NCBI RefSeq assembly: GCF_951801035.1
Contig: NZ_CATOKT010000002.1
Source of the DNA: Adlercreutzia sp910585575
GTDB taxonomy: Bacteria > Actinomycetota > Coriobacteriia > Coriobacteriales > Eggerthellaceae
Length of the DNA stretch: 64,000 nucleotides
Strand: one strand, 5' to 3'
Positions 39,606 through 47,957 of the stretch are shown one piece after another; the first letter of the stretch is position 1, and each line of letters opens with the position of its first letter. Below the pieces are notes generated by a model. It did not search any database. It had not been told where the DNA came from and worked only from the letters and a program-made list of their open reading frames with translations. A program made the position numbers and the translations under genes.

Positions 39606-39956
39606 ATGGAGCCGTTATCATACGTAGCGGTTTATTGGGTTTACGGCGCGAAAGCGCCCAAACGAAAGCAGGTTATGGCAGGAGCAATCGCACTGGGGGC
39701 ATTGGCTGGAGTAGTGGGATTCATCCCGCTTGTTATTGGCCTGCACCTTACGAAGTACGCCACGGCAACGAGCAACTTCGGACACATGAGCATTCTCATC
39801 ATCGCACTCATTGTCTCGTTCGCCCTGATGTTCGCCTTTGCCTTTGTCTGCATCACGTTTGCCCGCGATTTTGCGATGCCCTTCGTTCTCGCGGAAGCCG
39901 TAGCCCTGTCGGTCGTTGCCATTGCCTTTGGCATTGTCCGGCTGGTTAGGAAATAA
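39606..39956 (+). CDS. small membrane protein, AtpI-like, at the head of the ATP synthase operon
   Basis: 116 aa with three or four hydrophobic segments (about 24-45, 60-80 and 90-110). It sits where atpI is found in most atp operons, 19 nt before atpB. The sequence itself is weakly conserved, so the call rests mainly on position and size. The first ATG (39606) has no Shine-Dalgarno; an in-frame ATG at 39675 has AGCAGG upstream and would give 93 aa beginning MAGAIALGALAGVVGF, which may be the real start. Confidence 0.6.
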   Translation: MEPLSYVAVYWVYGAKAPKRKQVMAGAIALGALAGVVGFIPLVIGLHLTKYATATSNFGHMSILIIALIVSFALMFAFAFVCITFARDFAMPFVLAEAVALSVVAIAFGIVRLVRK

Positions 39957-39975
39957 CAAGAGGAAAGGTAGATAC

Positions 39976-40749
39976 GTGGACGCTCTTGCACTGCTCTCCG
40001 AGGAAGTGCCTCATCTTAAGGCATCTTTCGATCCCACGATCGTGTTCGGCGGCATGACCCAGTACATCCTGTGGATGGTCATCTGCTGGCTCATCACCTT
40101 GGCCATCATCATGGTGGTGGCGAACAAGCTGACGCTGATCCCCTCCAACAAGTTCGTCAACATGGTTGAGTACGGCTACCAGTTCGTGCGCAACGACATG
40201 GGCGAGGGCATCATCGGCGCGGGCTTCAAGAAGCACGTGCCCTTCCTGGCCACCATGTTCTTCTTCATCCTGGTGTCCAACTTTGTCGGTCTTATTCCCG
40301 GCTGCAAGACGCCCACCGGCACCATCTCGGTTACCTGGGCGCTGGCCACCATCTCCTTCATCTACTTCAACTTCTGGGGCATCAAGGCCAAGGGCGGCAT
40401 CGGCTACCTGAAGTCGCTGGCCCCCTCCGGTCTGCCCGTGGTGATGGTTCCCATCATCTGGTTCCTGGAACTGTTCTCCACCATCATCCGCTGGCTCACC
40501 CTGGCCGTTCGACTCTACGGCAACATGTTCGCCGGCCATATGGTGCTCGGCATCTTCGCCCTGGCGTCCTCCGTGTTCCTGACGGTGGGCATCCAGTCCT
40601 TCGATGTCGTCACCGGCGTCATCACCATCCCCTGGTTCCTGCTGCTCGTGGCCATGTACGCCCTCGAGACGCTGGTTGCCTTCCTGCAGGCCTACGTGTT
40701 CACCGTGCTCAGCTCGGTGTACATCCAGCTGGCCACCTCTGCCCACTAG
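39976..40749 (+). CDS. atpB: ATP synthase Fo subunit a
   Basis: 257 aa, five or six TM helices. The penultimate helix region LTLAVRLYGNMFAGHMVLG carries the essential arginine that faces the c-ring. The GTG at 39976 has AGGAAAGG upstream and starts MDALALLSEEVPHLKASFDP; an in-frame ATG at 39916 lies within the preceding gene and is rejected. First of the eight canonical genes atpBEFHAGDC. Confidence 0.96.
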   Translation: MDALALLSEEVPHLKASFDPTIVFGGMTQYILWMVICWLITLAIIMVVANKLTLIPSNKFVNMVEYGYQFVRNDMGEGIIGAGFKKHVPFLATMFFFILVSNFVGLIPGCKTPTGTISVTWALATISFIYFNFWGIKAKGGIGYLKSLAPSGLPVVMVPIIWFLELFSTIIRWLTLAVRLYGNMFAGHMVLGIFALASSVFLTVGIQSFDVVTGVITIPWFLLLVAMYALETLVAFLQAYVFTVLSSVYIQLATSAH

Positions 40750-40852
40750 GGCATCCTATCCCGTTCGGGTTTACCCGGTCTCTCCACGGCCGGTAGCCAT
40801 ATCGTCTAAAGGATTTTGAGAAACCGCTCGAAATCGTCCAAAGGAGGAAACT

Positions 40853-41071
40853 GTGGAAATTACAATGGTTCTCGCCGCTCTGAAGGTTGTCGGCTACGGC
40901 CTGGGCGCCATCGGCCCTGGCATCGGCATCGGCATTGCCTGCTACGGTTGCTGCGTGGGTACCGCCCGTCAGCCCGAGCTGCAGGGTCGTCTGTTCACCA
41001 ACTTCATTCTTGGTGCCGCCCTGGCCGAGGCTCTTGCCCTCATCGGCTTCGTGCTCGCCTTCATCATGTAA
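40853..41071 (+). CDS. atpE: ATP synthase Fo subunit c
   Basis: 72 aa, two TM helices joined by a polar loop RQPELQGRL. GLGAIGPGIGIGIACYG is the glycine-rich first helix; AALAEALALIGFVLAF holds the ion-binding glutamate in the second. I see neither the helix-1 glutamine nor the serine/threonine after the glutamate that mark Na+-binding rings, so protons are the likely coupling ion. The GTG start follows AAAGGAGG. Two cysteines in helix 1 (YGCCVG) are unusual. Confidence 0.96.
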   Translation: MEITMVLAALKVVGYGLGAIGPGIGIGIACYGCCVGTARQPELQGRLFTNFILGAALAEALALIGFVLAFIM

Positions 41072-41126
41072 CTTTCTGGTCTTATTCGGTTCATCTTGCC
41101 GCAAAAGGCTAGAAGGAGGTTTGCAC

Positions 41127-41741
41127 GTGAAAACAAGAGCGAAAAAAGCAGTTGCGCAGATCACCGCTGGTGCTCTGGCCCTCAACGCTGCTTTTCCTGC
41201 GCTCGCGTTTGCCTCTGGTGAAGAGGAAGCGACCGGCGGCATTGCTGCTATCCTTCCCGATCCGTTGGAATTCGTGCCCATGCTCATCGCCTTCATTATC
41301 CTTTGGATTGTATTGGCGAAGTTCGGTTGGCCCATGTTCAACGGTATGCTGGAGAAGCGCGAGACGACCATTCGGGAAGCCCTGAAGAAGTCGGAGGAAG
41401 CGCAGATCGAAAGCGAGCGCGTACTGGCTGAGTACAAGAAGCAGCTGGCTGATGCCAAGGCTCAGTCCACGCAGATCATTGCGGACGCCCGTGCCGTCGG
41501 TGAAGCCGTGAAGGCCGACATCACCGCCCAGGCCCAGAGCGAGGCTTCCGACATGATCGCCAAGGCGCGTCTGGCCATCGAGGCCGAGAAGAAGCAGGCC
41601 ATCGCCGAGCTTCAGTCCTCGATCGCCGATACGTCGGTGGACGTGGCCTCGCGTCTCATCGGGGAGGACCTCTCCGAGAGCGAGCACCGCGCCGTCATCG
41701 AGCGCTATATCAAAGAGGCGGGTAGTTTCAATGGCAACTAA
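41127..41741 (+). CDS. atpF: ATP synthase Fo subunit b with N-terminal signal-peptide-like extension
   Basis: 204 aa. The GTG start follows AGAAGGAGG. The first ~30 residues (MKTRAKKAVAQITAGALALN, then AAFPALAFASG) look like a signal peptide with an AFA cleavage site, ahead of the true membrane anchor PMLIAFIILWIVLAKFGWPM. The remainder is the long alpha-helical stator stalk, rich in Ala/Glu/Lys/Gln, ending in SRLIGEDLSESEHRAVIERY. Most b subunits start directly at the anchor. It overlaps atpH by 11 nt. Confidence 0.95.
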   Translation: MKTRAKKAVAQITAGALALNAAFPALAFASGEEEATGGIAAILPDPLEFVPMLIAFIILWIVLAKFGWPMFNGMLEKRETTIREALKKSEEAQIESERVLAEYKKQLADAKAQSTQIIADARAVGEAVKADITAQAQSEASDMIAKARLAIEAEKKQAIAELQSSIADTSVDVASRLIGEDLSESEHRAVIERYIKEAGSFNGN

Positions 41742-42309
41742 TCGTCTTGTCGTTAAAGAGGAAGTCGCGGTTTTCGCATCGGTGCTGTTCGACAGCGCCA
41801 ACGAAGCCGGCGGTCAAGAGGCGGTGCTGGCGGTTCGCGAGCAGCTCGGCGAGATCATTCGCCTGATGCGCTCCGACCTCGAGCTCACCTTGAGCCTGTC
41901 GAACGCCGACTACACGCCCGAGCAGCGTCGCAACCTGGTGGAGTCGGTGTTCGCCGACTGCCATCTGGCCCTGCGCGAGGTCATGGCTGTCATGGCCGAG
42001 CGCGGTCAGGCCGACCTGCTGCCCCGCGTGTACGAGGGTTTCTGCGACCAGATCGGCTCCAAGCTGGGTCTGTGCGTGGTTGACGTGGTGACCGCTGTTT
42101 CCCTCGACGATGAGCTGCGCCAACTCATTATTGCAAAAGCAGAGGCTGACCTGGGCAAGAAGGCGGTGCTGCGCGAGCGCATCGACAAGTCTATCTTGGG
42201 CGGCATCATCATGGACGTGAACGGGAACTACATTGACGCGAGCATGATCTCGCAGCTCAACCGTGCCCGCCACGTCCTCAAAGACACATCAGATGGAGGT
42301 GAATGCTAG
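41731..42309 (+). CDS. atpH: ATP synthase F1 subunit delta
   Basis: 192 aa. The stator subunit joins the b subunits to the alpha3beta3 head. The N-terminal helical domain contains YTPEQRRNLVESVFADCHL. The C-terminal conserved segment KAVLRERIDKSILGGIIMDV matches the delta signature (DxSxxGGxxxxxG). The start overlaps atpF by 11 nt, and its last base is the first base of the atpA start. Confidence 0.94.
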   Translation: MATNRLVVKEEVAVFASVLFDSANEAGGQEAVLAVREQLGEIIRLMRSDLELTLSLSNADYTPEQRRNLVESVFADCHLALREVMAVMAERGQADLLPRVYEGFCDQIGSKLGLCVVDVVTAVSLDDELRQLIIAKAEADLGKKAVLRERIDKSILGGIIMDVNGNYIDASMISQLNRARHVLKDTSDGGEC

Positions 42310-43874
42310 TGACTGAAATCACCGCACAGTCCATTGACGCCGCTTTGAAGAAGCAGCTCGAGGCGCTCAACGTCAGCGTTGAGTCCCGCGAGGTCGGTAC
42401 GGTCATCCAGGTCGGCGACGGTATTGCTCGCGTCGACGGCCTCCGTGACGCCATGGCCGGCGAGCTGCTCGAGTTCGTCGGGGAGGGCGGCAAGACCGTG
42501 TACGGTCTGGCCCAGAACCTCGAGGAGGACGAGGTCGGCGCCGTGCTTCTTGGTGACGTCACCGCAATCAAGGAAAACGACCAGGTCCGCACGACCGGTC
42601 GTATCGTGGAGGTTCCCGCCGGCAAAGCTATGCTCGGCCGTGTTGTGAATCCTCTGGGCCAGCCGATCGACGGCAAGGGCCCCATCAAGGCCGAGGGCAC
42701 GCGCCCCGTGGAGTTCAAGGCTCCCGGCGTTATCTCCCGTCAGCCCGTAGACGAGCCCATGCAGACCGGTATCCTGGCCATCGACTCGATGGTGCCCATC
42801 GGACGCGGCCAGCGCGAGCTCATCATCGGCGACCGTCAGACGGGTAAGACCGCTATTGCCATCGACGCCATCATCAACCAGAAGGACACTGACATGATCT
42901 GCATCTATGTTGCGATCGGTCAGAAGGCCTCCACGGTTGCCGGCGTGGTGGAGACCCTCGAGCGTCATGGCGCCATGAAGAACACCATCATCGTGGCCGC
43001 TACCGCTTCGGACTCCGCTCCGCTGCAGTACATCGCCCCCATGGCCGGTGCTGCCATGGGCGAGTACTTCGTCTACAACGGCGAGGATGGCAAGCCCGCC
43101 TCCGCCGAGAACCGCGGTCGCGCCGTGCTCATCGTCTACGATGACCTGTCCAAGCAGGCTGTGGCCTACCGCCAGATGTCGCTGACCCTGCGTCGTCCTC
43201 CGGGACGCGAGGCCTACCCGGGCGACGTGTTCTATCTGCACTCCCGTCTGCTGGAGCGCGCGGTGAAGATGTCGGACGAGAACGGCGGCGGCTCCATGAC
43301 GGCTCTGCCCATCATCGAGACCCAGGCCGGCGACGTGTCCGCCTACATTCCCACCAACGTGATCTCCATTACCGACGGTCAGATCTTCCTGCAGACCGAC
43401 CTGTTCTTCCAGGGCCAGCGCCCCGCTGTCGACGTAGGCATCTCGGTGTCCCGCGTTGGCGGTTCCGCGCAGATCAAGGCCATGAAGCAGGTGGCCGGCT
43501 CCCTGCGTCTGGACCTGGCGTCCTACCGCGAGCTGCAGGCCTTTACCCAGTTCGGTTCCGACCTGGACAAGGCTACCCAGGATCAGCTGACCCGCGGTTC
43601 GCACATGACCGAGCTGCTGAAGCAGGGTCGCTACAACCCGATGCCCGTGGCCGAGCAGGTCATCGCCATCTTCGCCGGTAACGAGGGCTTCCTCGACGAT
43701 CTGCCGCTCAACGCGGTGGTGCGCTTCCGCACCGAGCTTCTGGACAGCCTGCGCGCTTCCAAGCCCGAGATCATCAATGCCATCAACACCGAGAAGAAGC
43801 TGACCGACGAGATCGAGACCAACTTGAAGGCTGCCATCGCCGCTTTCAAGCAGTCCTTCGACGCCACGGCGTAA
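42309..43874 (+). CDS. atpA: ATP synthase F1 subunit alpha
   Basis: 521 aa. Walker A GDRQTGKTAIAIDAIINQ, the catalytic-interface arginine region PAVDVGISVSRVGGSAQIKA, and the N-terminal crown are standard. GTG at 42309 is chosen over the ATG at 42303 because GGAGG (42295-42299) then has 9-nt spacing and the protein starts MTEITAQSIDAALKKQLEAL. Confidence 0.96.
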   Translation: MTEITAQSIDAALKKQLEALNVSVESREVGTVIQVGDGIARVDGLRDAMAGELLEFVGEGGKTVYGLAQNLEEDEVGAVLLGDVTAIKENDQVRTTGRIVEVPAGKAMLGRVVNPLGQPIDGKGPIKAEGTRPVEFKAPGVISRQPVDEPMQTGILAIDSMVPIGRGQRELIIGDRQTGKTAIAIDAIINQKDTDMICIYVAIGQKASTVAGVVETLERHGAMKNTIIVAATASDSAPLQYIAPMAGAAMGEYFVYNGEDGKPASAENRGRAVLIVYDDLSKQAVAYRQMSLTLRRPPGREAYPGDVFYLHSRLLERAVKMSDENGGGSMTALPIIETQAGDVSAYIPTNVISITDGQIFLQTDLFFQGQRPAVDVGISVSRVGGSAQIKAMKQVAGSLRLDLASYRELQAFTQFGSDLDKATQDQLTRGSHMTELLKQGRYNPMPVAEQVIAIFAGNEGFLDDLPLNAVVRFRTELLDSLRASKPEIINAINTEKKLTDEIETNLKAAIAAFKQSFDATA

Positions 43875-43886
43875 GGCAGGTAGACC

Positions 43887-44816
43887 ATGCCCAACTTACA
43901 TGACATCGAACGGCGCATCAAATCCGTCTCCTCGACGAAGCAGATCACGCGCACCATGGAAATGGTCGCCGCTGCTAAGATCCGCCGTGCCTCCGAGCGC
44001 GTGGAAAACGCGCTGCCTTGGGCGGTCGCCATCTCAGACATGCTCATCAACACGGCGAAGTACGCTCATCTGGACAATGAGCCGCTGCTGCAGGTCCATG
44101 ACGAGGTGCGCCGCGTGCTTATCGTGGCCATCACCTCCGACCGCGGCCTGGCCGGCGGCTTCAACACCAATGTGCTTCGCTACGTGGAAAAGCTCATGAA
44201 GGAGAAGCAGCGCGCGGGCGCCGAGGTAGAGGTTGCGGCCTGTGGCAAGAAGGCCATCGGCTACTTCACCTACCGCAAGGTTGAGCCGGTGTTCTCCTTC
44301 GCGGGATACTCCGCCGACCCTGAGTTCTCTCAGGCGGCCGAGCTTTCCAGCTACGTGATGAAGGCTTACGCCGAGGGCCAGCTCGACGAGGTGTTCGTGG
44401 TGTACAACCACGCGAAGAACGCCGCCGAGCAGACCCTGGTGGAGCAGCAGGTGCTGCCGGTGAAGGAGGAATCCTACGCCGACCTGCTGGGCCTCACGGC
44501 CAAGGAGGAGGATATCTTCAAGTCCTTCCGCGAGAGGGACGATTCCTCGATCCCGGGCGATATCGACTTCGAGCCGAGCACGGAGTCGGTCATGTCCTAC
44601 ATGATGAACGCCTACCTGAACAACGCGTTTTACTACGCGATGCTCGATTCGGCAGCGGGCGAACAAGGCGCTCGCCGCAACGCGATGAAATCGGCTACCG
44701 ATAACGCGAACGAGATGGTCTCGACGCTGGAGCGCGTGTACAACACCGTGCGCCAGGGTGCTATTACCACCGAGATCACCGAGATCGTGGGCGGTGCCGC
44801 AGCTTTGGAGGATTAA
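43887..44816 (+). CDS. atpG: ATP synthase F1 subunit gamma
   Basis: 309 aa. The central rotor shaft. It begins MPNLHDIERRIKSVSSTKQI, followed by TRTMEMVAAAKIRRA, and ends NAMKSATDNANEMVSTLERV and the conserved IT.EI.EIVGGAAAL terminus, giving the two coiled-coil helices that enter the alpha3beta3 ring. The stop is directly followed by the atpD start. Confidence 0.96.
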   Translation: MPNLHDIERRIKSVSSTKQITRTMEMVAAAKIRRASERVENALPWAVAISDMLINTAKYAHLDNEPLLQVHDEVRRVLIVAITSDRGLAGGFNTNVLRYVEKLMKEKQRAGAEVEVAACGKKAIGYFTYRKVEPVFSFAGYSADPEFSQAAELSSYVMKAYAEGQLDEVFVVYNHAKNAAEQTLVEQQVLPVKEESYADLLGLTAKEEDIFKSFRERDDSSIPGDIDFEPSTESVMSYMMNAYLNNAFYYAMLDSAAGEQGARRNAMKSATDNANEMVSTLERVYNTVRQGAITTEITEIVGGAAALED

Positions 44817-46262
44817 ATGGCTGATAACACTTCTACTGAAGCGGCCAAGGGAGGCGCCGTCGGACGCATCGTCCGTATCGTCGGCGCTGTTGTAGACGTG
44901 GAGTTCCCGGCAGACGCCATGCCGGCCATCTACAACGCCCTTACCGTGAAGGCACAAACCCCCTCGGGCGAAGTGTCCACCGTGCTCGAGGTGCAGACGC
45001 ACCTCCCCGGCGACATCGTCCGTACCGTGGCCATGACGTCGACCGACGGTATGGTGCGCGGCCTGGAGGCCACCGACACCGGTGCCCCCATCATGATGCC
45101 CGTGGGTCAGGCGACCCTGGGCCGCATCTGGAACGTGCTCGGCGAGCCCGTGGACGGCAAGCCCATGCCCACCGACGTGGAGTGGCGCCCCATCCATCAC
45201 CCCGCCCCGCCGTTCGACACCCTGGTCACCACCACGGAGACCTTCGAGACCGGCATTAAGGTCGTCGACCTCATCGAGCCCTACGTTAAGGGCGGCAAGA
45301 CGGGTCTGTTCGGCGGCGCTGGCGTAGGCAAGACCGTGTGTATCCAGGAGCTCATCAACAACCTGGCCCAGGAGCACGGCGGTACTTCCGTGTTCACCGG
45401 CGTAGGCGAGCGTACCCGTGAGGGTACCGACCTCTACCTCGAGATGACCGACTCCGGCGTTATCGAGAAGACCTGCCTGGTCTACGGTCAGATGAACGAG
45501 CCTCCGGGAGCCCGTCTGCGCGTTGGCCTGGCCGGCCTGACGGAAGCCGAGTACTTCCGTGACCAGGGTCAGGACGTGTTGTTGTTCATCGACAACATCT
45601 TCCGCTTCACCCAGGCCGGTTCCGAGGTGTCCGCTCTGCTGGGCCGTATGCCCTCCGCTGTAGGCTACCAGCCTACGCTGGCTACCGAGATGGGCGACCT
45701 GCAGGAGCGCATCTGCTCCACGCAGACCGGTTCCATTACGTCGGTGCAGGCCGTGTACGTGCCCGCCGACGACCTGACCGACCCGGCCCCGGCTACCACG
45801 TTTACCCACCTGGATGCCAAGACGGTTCTGTCCCGCTCCATTGCCGAGCTGGGCATTTACCCCGCCGTGGATCCGCTGGAGTCCACCTCCCGCGCCCTCG
45901 ATCCCGAGATCGTCGGCCAGGAGCACTACGACGTGGCCATGGGCGTGCAGCAGATTCTGCAGCAGTACAAGGACCTGCAGGACATCATCGCCATTCTGGG
46001 TATGGACGAGCTGTCCGAAGACCAGAAGCTGACGGTTAACCGCGCCCGTAAGGTGCAGAAGTTCCTGGGCCAGCCGTTCCACGTGGCCGAGGTGTTCACG
46101 GGCCTGCCCGGCGTGTACGTCAAGGTTGAGGACACCGTGCGCTCCTTCAAGGAGATCCTCGATGGCAAGTGCGACCACATTCCCGAGCAGTGCTTCGTGA
46201 ACAAGGGCGCCATCGAGCAGGTCTACGAGGCCTACGACGCCATGCAGAAGGAAGGCAACTAA
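44817..46262 (+). CDS. atpD: ATP synthase F1 subunit beta
   Basis: 481 aa, the catalytic subunit. Walker A is GGAGVGKTVCIQELI, GVGERTREGTDLYLEM carries the catalytic glutamate, and ALLGRMPSAVGYQPTLATEM is a family signature. The ATG follows GGAGGATTA, where the Shine-Dalgarno lies in the end of atpG. It overlaps atpC by one base (TAATG). Confidence 0.97.
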   Translation: MADNTSTEAAKGGAVGRIVRIVGAVVDVEFPADAMPAIYNALTVKAQTPSGEVSTVLEVQTHLPGDIVRTVAMTSTDGMVRGLEATDTGAPIMMPVGQATLGRIWNVLGEPVDGKPMPTDVEWRPIHHPAPPFDTLVTTTETFETGIKVVDLIEPYVKGGKTGLFGGAGVGKTVCIQELINNLAQEHGGTSVFTGVGERTREGTDLYLEMTDSGVIEKTCLVYGQMNEPPGARLRVGLAGLTEAEYFRDQGQDVLLFIDNIFRFTQAGSEVSALLGRMPSAVGYQPTLATEMGDLQERICSTQTGSITSVQAVYVPADDLTDPAPATTFTHLDAKTVLSRSIAELGIYPAVDPLESTSRALDPEIVGQEHYDVAMGVQQILQQYKDLQDIIAILGMDELSEDQKLTVNRARKVQKFLGQPFHVAEVFTGLPGVYVKVEDTVRSFKEILDGKCDHIPEQCFVNKGAIEQVYEAYDAMQKEGN

Positions 46263-46693
46263 TGGCTTCTCTGGGCTGCATGGTGGCTCTTCCCGATCGC
46301 GCTCTGTTCCAGGGCGAGATCACCTATGCCGGTATTCCCGGTGCCGATGGCTACTTCGGCGTACTGCCGGGCCACGAGCTGATGGTGTCCCTCAATCGCG
46401 AGGGCGGCGTCCTTACCCTGAAGCAGGGCGAGAACGATACCAAGCAGTTCCTGGTCATGGGCGGGGCCACGTCCGTGCTGGACGACAAGGTCACCGTGCT
46501 GGCGCGCTTCGGCACGGCCATCGAGGACATCGACGAGGCCGCGGTGCGTGCCGAGGCCGAGGAGTACCGCAAGGTTATTGCGGATCTTGAGCAGAAGAAC
46601 GATCCGCAGGATCAGGCCACGCTCGTTACCAACCAGAAGAAGCTGGCTTGGTGCGAGGCGCAGCTGAACCAAGTAAGCGGCGCTGCCGCGTAA
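46262..46693 (+). CDS. atpC: ATP synthase F1 subunit epsilon
   Basis: 143 aa. The N-terminal beta sandwich contains ALFQGEITYAGIPGADGYFG and VLPGHELMV; the C-terminal two-helix hairpin starts near IDEAAVRAEAEEYRKVIADL. It regulates rotation and ATP hydrolysis. It is the last gene of the operon; a terminator lies at 46793-46818. Confidence 0.95.
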   Translation: MASLGCMVALPDRALFQGEITYAGIPGADGYFGVLPGHELMVSLNREGGVLTLKQGENDTKQFLVMGGATSVLDDKVTVLARFGTAIEDIDEAAVRAEAEEYRKVIADLEQKNDPQDQATLVTNQKKLAWCEAQLNQVSGAAA

Positions 46694-46792
46694 GGAAGTA
46701 CGATTGGCTGCTAGCCTCCGGGCGCGCGGCAGGCCAAGAACTTCCGACCGCTTTGGTAAGGCGATTTCGGTCGCTTGCCACTGCTATGAACA

Positions 46793-46818
46793 GGGGACCC
46801 TCCGGGGTCCCCTTTCTT
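46793..46818 (+). terminator. terminator of the ATP synthase operon
   Basis: Stem GGGGACCC (46793-46800) / GGGTCCCC (46805-46812) with a TCCG loop, followed by TTTCTT. Confidence 0.85.
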
Positions 46819-46871
46819 GTGCGCTTGGCGCGCGACGGGGCTGAGGCAGCGGGGGAGACCGGCGAAGTCTG

Positions 46872-46880
46872 TGGTACTAT
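46872..46880 (+). promoter_or_regulatory. extended -10 promoter of the cobalamin ECF operon
   Basis: TGGTACTAT is an extended -10 (TGnTACTAT) just before the cobalamin riboswitch, with no recognisable -35 box. The same nine bases occur at 329-337 before the first GH25 gene. Confidence 0.5.
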
Positions 46881-46883
46881 GGC

Positions 46884-47060
46884 GGGAACGTATTGGCTTG
46901 GGACCGCTGGGCGCTGGGGCGCACGGTGGGGCGAAGGCTTCGGGAAAGCGGGTGGGAATCCCGCGCTCTCCCAGGAACCGTGAGGCCGCAGCTGCCGCCT
47001 AGGGCGGGGCTTGTCGGCCGCAGTCGGAACACCGATCCCGTAAGAAGTCCTGGAAGTGAG
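46884..47060 (+). ncRNA. cobalamin riboswitch
   Basis: GGGAAAGCGGGTGGGAATCCC (around 46942-46962) corresponds to the GGGAA..GGTG.AAATCC block. CCCAGGAACCGTGA (46970-46983) stands for CCCGCNACTGTGA, and CAGTCGGAACACC (47021-47033) for the GCCAGGAGACC block near the 3' end. Order and spacing fit. The next genes encode an ECF importer whose S component looks like CbrT, so B12 would repress its own uptake. The Shine-Dalgarno/start (about 47055-47069) directly follows, suggesting translational control. Confidence 0.82.
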
Positions 47061-47066
47061 ACGCTG

Positions 47067-47957
47067 GTGAGCAACCAGTTCGGTATAGGCGCCTGGCATC
47101 CGGCCGTGGCGCTGGGCTATTTTGCAGCGGTGCTGGCCATTGGCTTTATTGTGGACAACCCGCTGTTTCAGATGCTGGCCACGCTCGGTGCTGCGGCGCT
47201 GTTGCTGATTCTTGATGGAGCAAAGGCTGCCCGGCTTGTGGCGGGTGCCCTGGGGCTGGCCGTAGTGGTGGCCCTGGTGAACCCCTTGTTCAATACACGC
47301 GGCGAGACGGTGCTGTTTACCTGGTGGGGCGAGCGGCCCTATACGTTGGAGGCGTTGGTGGCGGGCGTTTCGACTGCGCTGATGCTAGCGCAGACTCTGC
47401 TTTGGTTTGCCAGCTTGTCCTTGGTGCTGACGCCGGACAAGCTGATGGTGCTCTTCGGCCGCTGGGCCCCTTCGCTGACCCTGGTGCTGACCCTATCTTT
47501 GCGCTTGGTGACGTCCTTGCGACGTAAGGTGGCGCGGGTGGCACAAGCGCGCGCTGGTGTGGGCTTGGGGGGAGGCACCTCGTTGGGGCCGCGGGTTCGC
47601 GAAGGCGGGCTTGTGCTGGGCTCGGTAACGGCCGCGGCTTTTGAGGACGGAGTGACCACGGCAGATTCCATGAAAAGCCGCGGCTTTGGGCTGCCGGGGC
47701 GAACGCGCTATCAGGTGGTAAGGTTTCGCGGGACTGATGGGCTGCTGGCGGGCATTGTTGCGGTTCTGACGACGGTGGTGCTGGCAGCGGCGGCTTTGGG
47801 GGTCCTGGCGGTATCGTTCTTTCCTGGAGTGGTCTTTGCGCCGGCTGGTCCCCTGGCGGTGTGCGCGGGTGTTTGCTACGGGCTGTTGATCTGCACGCCG
47901 CTCGCGTGGCAAGGGGCGGAGGTGATCCGATGGCGCTCTATCGCATCGAGCATCTGA
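47067..47957 (+). CDS. ECF transporter transmembrane subunit EcfT (cobalamin module)
   Basis: 296 aa, several TM helices. FGIGAWHPAVALGYFAAVLA is an EcfT-type N-terminus; AFEDGVTTADSMKSRGFGLPGR carries the SRGF coupling motif that docks into the ATPase. GTG at 47067 is used because earlier in-frame starts lie inside the riboswitch. It overlaps the next gene by 28 nt. Confidence 0.88.
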   Translation: MSNQFGIGAWHPAVALGYFAAVLAIGFIVDNPLFQMLATLGAAALLLILDGAKAARLVAGALGLAVVVALVNPLFNTRGETVLFTWWGERPYTLEALVAGVSTALMLAQTLLWFASLSLVLTPDKLMVLFGRWAPSLTLVLTLSLRLVTSLRRKVARVAQARAGVGLGGGTSLGPRVREGGLVLGSVTAAAFEDGVTTADSMKSRGFGLPGRTRYQVVRFRGTDGLLAGIVAVLTTVVLAAAALGVLAVSFFPGVVFAPAGPLAVCAGVCYGLLICTPLAWQGAEVIRWRSIASSI

